A stretch of DNA of 26,585 bases from Hirudo medicinalis (Eukaryota > Annelida > Clitellata > Hirudinida > Hirudinidae): NCBI GenBank assembly GCA_011800805.1, contig MPNW01000021.1, positions 359,921 through 386,505 of the forward strand. Direction: 5' to 3'. Within the stretch, counting starts at the first letter, position 1. The number at the start of each line of letters is the position of its first letter. Positions 9,601 through 16,977 of this stretch are shown piece after piece. The translations under genes and the position numbers were made by a program. The notes below the pieces were generated by a model. It ran no database searches. It was given only the letters and a program-made list of their open reading frames with translations, and was not told the DNA's origin.

Positions 9601-12394
9601 AGGGCTCTATAAAATGTATAACAACATCCTTAACATTATTAACAATTATTCACATTGGAAATAATAAAAAATAAATAACATTTTAATTCCTGTTTGAGAA
9701 TATTATAAATTGTTGCATTAACATGATGGTGGTACAAATCAAAAAAGAAAAAATGAGAAATGAGTAACATTAAAATTTCTTGACATCCTGTGAAAGCCAA
9801 GTGATTAAATCAACAAATAAATTGAAATAATAGAATTTGGAGCAGAGAATCTGATGCAACTTTTACAGGATGCAAGTGTTCATCCTGTTAGTAAAAGCTG
9901 TCATTCAAATTCAAATCAAACACTACTTTCTTTGATGTCATCCAATTAACACTTAATTTCTTGGCTCTATCCACATCAAACAATAGCACATCAGGTGGGT
10001 GCCTCGTGTTGACTTAGAAATTCTTATAATTTTCAAAAAAATTTTATATGGGCCTCTTAATAGTGTTGCGCCACATCCATTGCATTTTTTTGGTACACTT
10101 TTTCTTTGATCTCATGCTCTTTAGAAGAGCAAGCCCCGGAAAACAATCTCTATACATGATCTCTATGTGATTTAGAAAACCAATTTTGCTCTTGTAAATT
10201 TTGATCTTAGTTTTAAATTGTTAGAAAGTTTAAAAATTAAGTTGGCCAAATCAGTTTTAAACGCATAAAAGCATGCAATTTAAATTTCACAACTGATAAA
10301 TTTAGAGACACACCCCTGGTAAATTTATTAAGTTTATGTTTGTAAAAATGTTGTATTTTATGTTGAATAAAAGATTTATTTAAACAATAAAACAAAAGAT
10401 GTAATTATTTTGAAGCCTCGAATTTCTCTGCGAGGAAAGAAAATGTTGGGTGACAGAATCATTTGAAACTGATGTAATGTTAAGTTTTACTCTTGAACAT
10501 AAAACCCATGGATTAAATGTTATTGAAAAGAAATCTTTACCCAATAAAAAATATCATCAAACACCCTTTGAAGACAACTTGTAATTGAAGATAAGTTGTA
10601 ATTATGTAAACGATGTCAATACGGATTTTAAAAATAACCTTATGCTGAAGTATATGAATGAATTGATGTTTATTTAAATTAGAGACTTTTCATGGCTAAA
10701 ATGATGCAGACTTAAATAAGATGAAGTGTCACTTGAACTCAACATTTAAGCACCACATAAATAAAACAAGAAAACATAAAAAAGCATAAGAAAATTTAAC
10801 TTTGAAGAAGATAAATGCAAGTAATACATTGTATAACATAAAATGTGCAATTTTTATATGTACTCATACGCAATTTATCAGCTGCTTTTACACATGAATC
10901 TAGCTTTTATTCAAACACTTTTGAGGAATCATTTGAGCTTTCAGGTCATCAGACATTAGATGGAATGATCATAAATAGATTGCAGAGAGATTTGCTCCAC
11001 TTAATTATTGTAGTGGTCTATTAATCAATTTCAATGAAACACTCATTATGAATCTGTCCTTAATTATGTTTTTCAGGGGACACATGAACATCAGTTATGA
11101 CAAGTTTGTAAAACATTTAATAATTCAATCCTCATTTACTCTGAATCCCTACGTGTGAAGGCATGTTAAAGGCGAGCACAGAAAATGAAAAACAAGCAAA
11201 TAATTAAAAAACTAACTCCGAACTGAAGCCATTGACATGTAAAATTCTCATCTGCTTGACTACAGTTGACTTGCCTGATTCTCCAGCTCCTTGATGCAAA
11301 TAATGAGTCAAATTAATCAACTTCAATTATCTGATTAGACTGGGTGACTAATGAGGCTAATGTATAATTCACTTAAATACAGATCCAGCAACTTCAAAAT
11401 CATATTTTTTAAATTTAAGTGAACATTCCCTTTTCCTTGTGATGGCCTACAAGGAAGGCATTCATTAATGTGATCTGCATTTGAAAATTTGAAAATCTAT
11501 GCTCCATTTTGCAGTTGTGATTAATGAGTGCAAAATGATTTACAGAATTAAAGTTGCACTTTTGAAATCCTATTCAGAGTTTTTGAAGGGTTTTCAATTT
11601 TAGTGACACATTAAAAAGTATTATTACATTAAAATATAATTGAGATAATTAAATTACACCTTATTTTCAAAATTAATAATTGAAAATTTGATAGGTTAAT
11701 TTATAGTATAGATAAAAGTTCAATCCAGCTATTACATGAGACACAATTATGAGAATCATTTAAATTAATAAAGTCCTTTTATGAACTTATATTGCTGTGT
11801 CTTCTTTATGAATTTCTAACAAAACATTATAATGCTACATCAGTAGGATGTTCTGTAGCTCAGCATGCTATTTATCTATTTGAAAAGAGATTTAAAACGA
11901 TGCCAAATAAAAATTTAACCTTGGAATCACATATCAAAATAACTTCAGGTAGGAAATATTTTTATTTATATGCCATCAGTAATGCATATAAAATTTGTCT
12001 GCTGATTCATTCTTTGACAATTATTTCATGTGCTTTTCACTATGCCAACTGAAAGGCATAATGTCAATCAGTGGCCACTTTAAAATATTTATTATCATGA
12101 TTTTCAGCCTTACATTCAATGTTGATCTAGAAGATTTTTCCAGACTATTAAAATTCATATGAAGCAAATAAATAAGAAAAGAAACTAATTCAAAATAAAT
12201 TTATTTGCTCCAAAATAATTAGAGATCACTAATCTAAGATCGTCTGGAAAATGCTCACCTAAAAGCAAAAGCCTGTGAGTAGCCCTGTACGTCTGCTTGT
12301 CTTTTTGCAACTGTTTCTCTATTCTTTTATTTGCTTCCCTTCTGATTTTATCATCTTCACCTTCCACAGACTTACTACTGAAACAGCTCATCAT
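422..12394 (-). CDS. GNAS: G protein subunit alpha-s (GNAS ortholog), 5' part, 8 coding exons, 3' end outside the window
   Basis: Alpha subunit of the heterotrimeric G protein that binds GTP at activated receptors and stimulates adenylyl cyclase at the inner plasma membrane. Coding exons on the minus strand: 12394-12259, 11289-11217, 7986-7932, 5806-5687, 5357-5260, 2417-2363, 958-885 and 601-422. All junctions are GT-AG and the frame is kept throughout, giving about 263 residues. Visible landmarks are the P-loop GAGESGKST (about residues 46-54), the switch I segment [17 protein letters not shown] with the Arg that cholera toxin modifies, and the switch II motif [16 protein letters not shown]. 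The NKxD and TCAT guanine-binding motifs and the C-terminal receptor-binding tail lie beyond base 1. The vertebrate-type optional exon 3 is not seen; exon 2 joins the next exon in frame. Gly2 of other Gs proteins is Ser here. Identification is essentially certain. Confidence 0.97.
885..958 (-). CDS. GNAS: Gs-alpha coding exon 7 (switch I, cholera-toxin Arg)
   Basis: 74 bp. Encodes [17 protein letters not shown] then TVDKVNF plus two bases of His. It contains the catalytic Arg (RCR-V) that contacts GTP and is the ADP-ribosylation site in vertebrate Gs, and the switch I Thr. The acceptor is TTTTCAG|GAT and the donor CA|GTTAGT. Confidence 0.97.
1395..1461. repeat. CAT/CAC/CAG triplet repeat
   Basis: Seven consecutive CAT units followed by CAG, CAC and CAT triplets, inside a Gs-alpha intron. 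Confidence 0.85.
2082..2089. promoter_or_regulatory. TCACGTGA E-box followed by TTGGC
   Basis: Same palindrome as at 3422 and 3436, here followed directly by TTGGC, in the intron between Gs-alpha coding exons 6 and 7. Sequence match only. Confidence 0.25.
2363..2417 (-). CDS. GNAS: Gs-alpha coding exon 6
   Basis: 55 bp. Encodes (Y)[18 protein letters not shown], matching YFLDKI...DYVPSDQ of other Gs proteins. The acceptor is TTTTTTCAG|C and the donor CAA|GTGAGT. Flanked by GAT/ATG microsatellite DNA on both sides. Confidence 0.93.
2493..2575. repeat. (ATG)n microsatellite
   Basis: Roughly 25 ATG/ACG triplets in tandem. Read on the minus strand they give a His-rich open frame, which is an artefact of the repeat. 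Confidence 0.9.
2846..2853. promoter_or_regulatory. Perfect cAMP response element TGACGTCA in a Gs-alpha intron
   Basis: The 8-bp palindrome TGACGTCA is the consensus CREB/ATF site. It lies in the 2.8-kb intron between Gs-alpha coding exons 5 and 6, at the start of a CpG-richer stretch (about 2840-3060). Only the sequence match is seen; function is inference. Confidence 0.35.
3422..3443. promoter_or_regulatory. Paired TCACGTGA E-boxes in a Gs-alpha intron
   Basis: Two identical palindromes TCACGTGA at 3422-3429 and 3436-3443 are separated by 6 bp. This 8-mer is the M-box/CLEAR-like site of MITF/TFE and related bHLH-zip factors. Confidence 0.35.
5260..5357 (-). CDS. GNAS: Gs-alpha coding exon 5 (helical domain)
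   Basis: 98 bp. Encodes [19 protein letters not shown] followed by [13 protein letters not shown]. The acceptor is CTTCCAG|GAG and the donor TA|GTAAGA, splitting the following Tyr codon. The Gs signature [12 protein letters not shown] is intact. Confidence 0.96.
5358..5686 (-). other. Gs-alpha intron 4
   Basis: A 329-bp intron between coding exons 4 and 5. AT-rich, and nothing else is seen in it. Confidence 0.9.
5687..5806 (-). CDS. GNAS: Gs-alpha coding exon 4 (helical domain)
   Basis: 120 bp, 40 codons, beginning [18 protein letters not shown] and ending PDFSFTP. The length is identical to vertebrate exon 5. The acceptor is TTTTCAG|ACA and the donor CCC|GTGAAT. Confidence 0.96.
5807..7931 (-). 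other. Gs-alpha intron 3
   Basis: A 2.1-kb intron. A CpG-rich patch at about 6540-6785 contains two CACGTG sites and a small inverted repeat GACACT...AGTGTC near 6655-6682. 7226-7239 is a C14 homopolymer inside a somewhat GC-richer stretch (7110-7265) that may be an old mobile-element fragment. The rest is plain AT-rich DNA. Confidence 0.75.
6746..6776. promoter_or_regulatory. TCACGTGA plus a second CACGTG in a CpG-rich intron patch
   Basis: TCACGTGA at 6746-6753 and CACGTG at 6771-6776 lie inside a locally CpG-rich segment (about 6540-6785) of Gs-alpha intron 3. The same segment keeps a 91-codon plus-strand frame open, which I do not recognise. Confidence 0.25.
7932..7986 (-). CDS. GNAS: Gs-alpha coding exon 3 (equivalent of vertebrate exon 4)
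   Basis: 55 bp. It reads (E)[18 protein letters not shown], collinear with the Gs linker SEKATKVQDIKNNLKEAIE. The acceptor is TTTCCAG|A and the donor CTG|GTTAGT. The frame links exon 2 (phase 2) to the next exon (phase 0). Confidence 0.93.
7987..11216 (-). other. Gs-alpha intron 2
   Basis: A 3.2-kb AT-rich intron at the place where vertebrate GNAS has the optional exon 3. I see no exon with suitable splice sites and no repeat or RNA gene. Confidence 0.7.
11217..11289 (-). CDS. GNAS: Gs-alpha coding exon 2 (P-loop)
   Basis: 73 bp. It completes the P-loop as G-AGESGKST and continues [13 protein letters not shown]. The acceptor is CATCAAG|GAGC and the donor GA|GTTAGT, phase 1 in and phase 2 out, matching vertebrate GNAS exon 2. 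Confidence 0.96.
11290..12258 (-). other. Gs-alpha intron 1
   Basis: A 969-bp AT-rich intron between the exon ending RLLLL and the P-loop exon. Nothing else supported. Confidence 0.85.
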
Positions 12395-12402
12395 TGATCC
12401 GG
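12259..12402 (-). CDS. GNAS: Gs-alpha coding exon 1 (N-terminal helix)
   Basis: Encodes residues 1-45, including [21 protein letters not shown], the beta-gamma-binding N-terminal helix and the start of the P-loop strand. The donor is G|GTGAGC at 12259/12258. Two consecutive ATGs lie at 12394 and 12391. The second has A at -3 and aligns with the usual Met1, giving M-S-C. A pyrimidine-rich stretch ending TTTAG (AG at 12404-12403) is only 8 nt upstream of the first ATG, so the exon probably begins at 12402 after a 5'UTR intron or a trans-splice site. Confidence 0.93.
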
Positions 12403-15400
12403 CTAAACAAAAAAATTTCTTTCTGGAATAGCGAGCAGAAATTTAGCTTTTGTTCGGTTTTATCCCTGTACAACAGAAATATTTGTGAGCCTTTGGTTCT
12501 TCAAGAATGTTATAAATTATCCTATTAATATTCTCTGGTTGTCGAAACAACGAAATCAGCTCCTGACGAGTTAAGTGCAGAAATGATCCAAATCTGTAAA
12601 AAGCATTTCACGAGATTAATTTACGAAGCCACAAAAATCCTAAGTATCTTAGCTCATACCAGCCACGATACCTGTTTACATTAAAAATTATAAAATCATT
12701 TTAAAATGCAAAGCACTTGAGTTCTCTCCAGAAAGCCTATGAAATGCAAAAAACAGGTACATGCATCTCAAACTGCAGTTGCAGGCATAAACTTGACACT
12801 ATATGAATGATATAGAATCAGTAAATGCACACCATTTATACTTCTGAAAAGTGATATTTCTAAAGTTACTAATCAAAAACTATAATAATAACAACAATAA
12901 TGATGACAGGCAAATTTTGATTATGATTCTGATTAGTTGTCTTAAACAAATTATTTCTACCAGAAAAATTTATAAAAAATACTCAACAGATGCTTGCTCA
13001 ATTGGGTGAAAGAATTTAACAGAATGTGAGCTAATTGTTACCAATCATGTTTAGCCATGAAGACAAAAATATATGAAAAAAATTTTTTATTTGTATCAAA
13101 ATTTAAATATAAATTGTAAATGGTTAGCATTCAGAAAAACCACTTTTTATTTTATCAATGATAAGAACTGACTGGTGACTGCGCAAATGTTTTAGCTTTC
13201 ATAACATAACATAAAATACAAGAAATACAAGACTAAAACATTCAAAACAAAGACAAGATAATTCATTTCACAAAAGGTTGCTGAGTTTTACCGTAAAAAT
13301 ATTTCTCTTCAATTTACATTCCAAGCAACACATATCATCAATGCTCAGAGATCATAGGCGTACTCTAATGCCGATGGTTACTTTAGTAAATATTAATCAG
13401 ACCAAGAAACTGTTTTCGATAAAACCTTCAAATCAGAAGAACAAAATCCGTATGAAACAGCAGAGGTAACTAATAATTTCACGACAGTATTGACTCCAGT
13501 ATATCCTTGGCTCTCATCCTGTACCGGTGTATCGACTACTGCTAAAGATCTAGATAAACCCCCAAATACGCCAGTAAACAACGACAAGAAAGTCTTAGAG
13601 AGCTCTATATAATAATATTCGAATGTTGTCGATATGATTCCCCAATATTATTATCTCAGAAGCCTCGCGTTTATCATTATTTATGCGGCGGCCATTGCTT
13701 GGCATTAGTATTAGTACTGATCAGGCCCTATGGCTGTGTTGCGCTGCAACTCTACGCTACGCACAACCTACAAGAGGAGGCTTTGTACGCTAGTGTCTTG
13801 TATGAATCCTTCTCCCGTTTGTATCGAAACCGACGAAATCATTTATTAAACAAGACACCTTCGTCGATATCTTCTGGAGCACTCTACTTGAATGTGTTCT
13901 AAAATAAATCGTCTTAAACCTCGAGTAAAGAATGTGCCATTTCAATGTTAGATTGAATCTCTCTCCCAACAATAAAGAGTGTTACTTACACCGATCTTGA
14001 AAATGTACTGGAGTTTCAGTTTAATCCGAGTCGAGGAATAAGCAATGATCATGATGGATATGTGATACCTTGGATATCAACCTGCCCGGAATGCATAATG
14101 TAACTGCTGGGTAATGCAACCGCTGAGAAAAGTCGTATTGTTAATTAATGTACTGGGAAATCGGGCCATTTAGAATAGCAAGAACTGACAACGTTATGAA
14201 ATGTCAATGAAAGGCTTGACTATGGTTCCACTGTTGAAATGCGAGGTATGATATCATCGTTCTCCTGGTTATAAAAGTGAATGATAGTTGGATCTGACAA
14301 TCGGGGTTACCACAGACTACCATCTCAAAAAACGTTTGGAGAATATATGCATAATATATTTATTACTTAAAATCTAATATAGATGCAAAAAATCTTTCGA
14401 TCGACGGTCGGTGTAATATCTCCGAACCATCTTGACGCATCTTCATTTTTCATTAAAAATCGGCTCCAAACCTGATGTCAAAAGATGTTGACAAGATTGG
14501 TTCACCTTTACTCACGATTCAAACATAAAGTCGCCTTGACGTAACTTCGAGAAACACGACATCTGCTCATTGCGACCTCGCCTTGATTTAATGTAGTCAT
14601 AAATATAATCCTGTACTTGTCATGATTATTGCTTGATTATAACCACAAGGACAAGTTTATAACGGCCTCTGCGATCGAATTCTAGGCTAACAATTCTACA
14701 TAGAATTCATCCAAGGCGTTGAATAAAACAACCGAACATATAAAAAGCAACGACGCATGAGAAACAAACAGCGGCACTTAAAAAATTCAGGATCAAATTA
14801 ATTTATTCTCCGAGTTATCACTTACTAGCACACAATTAAACTTTTAATTGCAAGCAATCATTGTTTACTTTGTTTAAGGAAATGTTTATAAGTACAAGTA
14901 ATCAGTGATTATAAAATTTAACTTCCCAGTATCCGACCTGCTGTTGTACGGCTAAGAGTATATGGCCTTGGTGTTTCTATATTTGGCACGGCCATTTCTA
15001 TTAATAGCTGCATGTTGCCAGGCTGCTGTCTGAAGAAAGTGGTTGAAAACGAAACAGAGGGGCCAAATATTAATCGGTTATTTACTGAAATTTAATTATT
15101 TCTGGAAGTTTATTTATAGGTCCATAATCGATAAAGCGCGTTTGTTTTCTTAAGGGTTGGTAATCCATTAACGTTTGACTTGTGACCGCATTTAAAAAAA
15201 ACACTTTTAATTATTTATTTGGTTGAAGGCGAGTATCTCTAGCTGAAGTTTCTGGAACTTTGAAGCTCTGAACCTTGGTTAAGCAAACGACGATATGGTA
15301 TCGATAGCCTGACTGTTTCCAATTCTCTGTGATTCACCGAGATCATAAAAACTAAATTCTTCGATTCCATGGAAAGATAGCATAAGCCAAAATAGCCAAA

Positions 15401-15673
15401 CGAATTTATTTTCAGTTTTGATCTAAAGTTCAGAAGATATTCCAATTCCAAAAGTTGTTTGTGTGATTGGAGAACGATCAATTTGTTTGGTTTTTTTTTT
15501 ATTATTTCGCATCGATAACAGCATGTTTTATGCAAAGATATTCTCGTTTTAAATATTTTGATTGAGATCCGCGATAATCACAACGTTATTGTTAGAGTCC
15601 CATTTTGTTAATTTTCAACTTCCTAAAATCCTGAGCTAAGTCAACAGCATGACATGGCTTGCATTCATTTTTC
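12403..15673. other. Non-coding region upstream of Gs-alpha
   Basis: 3.3 kb without a supportable gene. It starts with the acceptor-like site of Gs-alpha exon 1 and includes the slightly CpG-enriched stretch 13560-13900. A plus-strand TATAAAAG at about 14269-14276 has no gene after it. Several short open frames (for example 13393-13587 and 15239-15535, both minus) show no domain. Confidence 0.6.
13560..13760 (-). promoter_or_regulatory. Candidate promoter-side region of Gs-alpha
   Basis: Upstream of the Gs-alpha start, CpGs become locally frequent (13660-13780). On the minus strand there is TATTATATAG near 13605-13614, and a YY1-like GCGGCCAT context at about 13688-13695 (GCGGCGGCCATTG on the plus strand). 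No 5'UTR exon can be proved. A strong alternative donor for one, T|GTAAGT, lies at 13989-13984. Speculative. Confidence 0.2.
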
Positions 15674-15726
15674 CTGTTATTTGTCAAAAAGGAGATGTAA
15701 GATCTCAAAAGGTAGCCCAAAAGTAA
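15674..15726 (+). repeat. Left ~53-bp flanking direct repeat of the insertion
   Basis: Shares CTGTTATTTGTCAAAA, GGAGATGTAAGATCTCAAAA and a ...GTAA end with 16925-16977, with about five differences including single-base indels. Its position immediately outside the element body fits a diverged target-site duplication. Confidence 0.8.
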
Positions 15727-15731
15727 TTCCT

Positions 15732-15781
15732 CTGATGATTCCCTGTTGGTTCCACTCCGTGGTAGGAGTTTCTTAGTACTT
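15732..15781 (+). repeat. 50-bp internal terminal repeat, left copy
   Basis: Begins CTGATGATTCCCTG and ends GGAGTTTCTTAGTACTT. The copy at 16615-16663 matches over nearly the whole length, with a small cluster of differences in the middle. It starts 5 bp inside the left flanking repeat, so it behaves like a short terminal direct repeat of the element. Confidence 0.85.
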
Positions 15782-15815
15782 CACCGAGGCATTGGCCATT
15801 TGGCACTCTGGAATA

Positions 15816-15875
15816 GACCGGCTGACAACCGGGAAAGATTGGTGACACCCTGGAGAGACGGGTGACAGCTCGGAG
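15816..15875 (+). repeat. 20-bp minisatellite, three imperfect units
   Basis: Three consecutive 20-bp units (15816-15835, 15836-15855, 15856-15875) share the core GGYTGACA / GGTGACA followed by a CC/GGA segment. A partial fourth unit starts at 15876. It is part of the insertion body. Confidence 0.7.
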
Positions 15876-16064
15876 AGACGAGTACTTCGATGAACTTCAA
15901 TTGCTGGCAAGTCGAAAAAAAGGAATATGCCCCCCCCCCCCGGGTCCCCGTCGAAAGGAGGGGGGGATAACGGACTCAACAATGACCCCACAGTTAACGG
16001 CTGGATTTCCAATGGACTCACGATTTTTAGATGCGTATCGGAGAATGGCATGTCAGTGAGCAGC

Positions 16065-16130
16065 TGTGAGTGTGGTAGAAGGCTTCAGTCTGAGAAGGGA
16101 CTTAAGATTCACCAGGCAAAGCTAAAATGC
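16065..16130 (+). pseudogene. Zinc-finger-like ORF fragment from a mobile element
   Basis: Within an open frame 15927-16292 (121 codons, no stop) the peptide CECGRRLQSEKGLKIHQ-AKLKC is encoded here: a C-x-C-(12)-H-(5)-C arrangement with a GLKIH core. I recall similar CxCGR...GLKIHQ...C fingers in uncharacterised, transposon-associated proteins of invertebrates. The upstream part of the frame runs through a C12 homopolymer and a G7 run, so it is unlikely to be an intact protein. A Ser/His/Arg-rich stretch follows. Best read as the N-terminal remnant of a mobile-element ORF. Confidence 0.5.
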
Positions 16131-16521
16131 GAAGGGGAGTTGGAGAAACAGCGTGCTGGTGCAGCTGCGCATTCAGGTAAAACGCCGAACGATACCGGAC
16201 CGGATTCACACCACAGTTCTGAAGTGCGTTCGAGTTTCCGGCCTCACGGAAGACCTTCCACGAGCTATGATCAAGTTCCCTCAAGGAAATAAAAGATGTG
16301 CGGTTTGGCTGTTGAGGGTTGGCGGGCGCATTGGTAAATGACGTAGAACGCGAATGAGCGTTTAATGCGACATAATGCGCGTGGCCGGTGAGCGTAATTT
16401 TCAAAGTGAAGGCACCGCTACAATGAAAATATAACGCTCAGTTTGCATTATATGGTGTCGCCGCGAGTCTTTAGTCGATAACCATATAATGGGTTCTGAA
16501 GATGGCTAACGTAGGGTATTA

Positions 16522-16633
16522 ACCGACAGGGACACCCGCCTGATCAAACGGGTGTGGCCCACCCCCTGAGAACGTAAGGAGTTTGGGCCGAAACGTTCGG
16601 TGACGGGGGCACTCCTGATGATTCCCTGTCGGT
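16522..16633 (+). other. GC-rich foldable RNA-like domain near the 3' end of the insertion
   Basis: Perfect outer stem of 11 bp: 16522-16532 (ACCGACAGGGA) with 16623-16633. Inside are hairpin 16533-16538/16549-16554 (CACCCG/CGGGTG), hairpin 16556-16561/16584-16589 (GGCCCA/TGGGCC) and hairpin 16588-16592/16596-16600 (CCGAA/TTCGG). GAACG at 16570-16574 could also pair with CGTTC at 16594-16598, making a pseudoknot across the second hairpin. So many complementary segments within 112 bases suggest a selected RNA structure such as a reverse-transcriptase recognition element or a ribozyme. The canonical hammerhead core is not present in the right order. Confidence 0.45.
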
Positions 16634-16663
16634 ACGCTCCGTGGTAGGAGTTTCTTAGTACTT
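16615..16663 (+). repeat. 50-bp internal terminal repeat, right copy
   Basis: Second copy of 15732-15781, just before the AACTGT-rich tail. Here the TCCCTGTCGG segment also forms the 3' strand of an 11-bp stem with 16522-16532. The left copy reads TTGG at this point and has no nearby partner. Confidence 0.85.
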
Positions 16664-16668
16664 AGTAG

Positions 16669-16912
16669 TGTTAATTCTATTAACTATAACTGTAACTGGA
16701 AACTCTAATAACTGACATAAACCAAATCAGTTAACTGTAACTATAACTATAACTGACCGCACCTAAATAACTATAACTATAACTTTAANTAACTGGAAAG
16801 TTGTAACTGGTAACTGTAAAGATAGTATAAAGTTAACTGTAACTTTAACTATAACTGGAAAGTACTAACTGTAACTCAAACTCTAACTGAAAAGTCCTAA
16901 CTGAAATAACAC
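16669..16912 (+). repeat. Imperfect AACTGT/AACTAT tail array
   Basis: About 240 bp dominated by degenerate 6-bp units (AACTAT, AACTGT, AACTGG). It lies between the 50-bp repeat and the right flanking repeat, like the simple-sequence 3' tail of some non-LTR elements. It contains the only ambiguous base of the window (N at 16789), which fits an assembly or heterozygosity problem in a tandem array. Confidence 0.75.
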
Positions 16913-16924
16913 TGGTACTTAGTA

Positions 16925-16977
16925 CTGTTATTTGTCAAAAGGAGATGTAAGATCTCAAAAAGATAGCCAAAAAGTAA
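16925..16977 (+). repeat. Right ~53-bp flanking direct repeat of the insertion
   Basis: Counterpart of 15674-15726. It follows directly after the AACTGT-rich tail and the short sequence GGTACTTAGTA. Confidence 0.8.

Larger units (their letters stand above)
15674..16977 (+). mobile_element. Degenerate retroelement-like insertion with long flanking direct repeats
   Basis: A block of about 1.3 kb stands out from the AT-rich surroundings by GC content. The outer flanks (15674-15726 and 16925-16977) are near-identical direct repeats of about 53 bp, consistent with a long target-site duplication. Inside the left flank lies a 50-bp sequence (15732-15781) that recurs at 16615-16663. The body holds a 20-bp minisatellite, a C12 run, a zinc-finger ORF fragment (16065-16130), a GC-rich foldable domain (16522-16633) and an imperfect AACTGT/AACTAT-rich tail (about 16669-16912). 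The zinc-finger piece plus a simple-repeat 3' tail suggests a non-LTR-like or Penelope-like non-autonomous remnant. No reverse transcriptase or endonuclease is visible, so the class is not established. Confidence 0.6.

Noticed and set aside
14269..14276. TATAAAAG box on the plus strand
   Set aside because: No coding or transcribed feature follows on that strand; chance matches are expected in AT-rich DNA.
16102..16404. 100-codon minus-strand frame in the insertion
   Set aside because: Antisense shadow of the zinc-finger frame and its flank, with no recognisable motif.
16570..16632. Possible hammerhead ribozyme (CTGATGA and CCGAAAC in the insertion)
   Set aside because: The two core motifs can only be arranged as a circularly permuted form. 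The required U after stem III and a closed stem I are missing.
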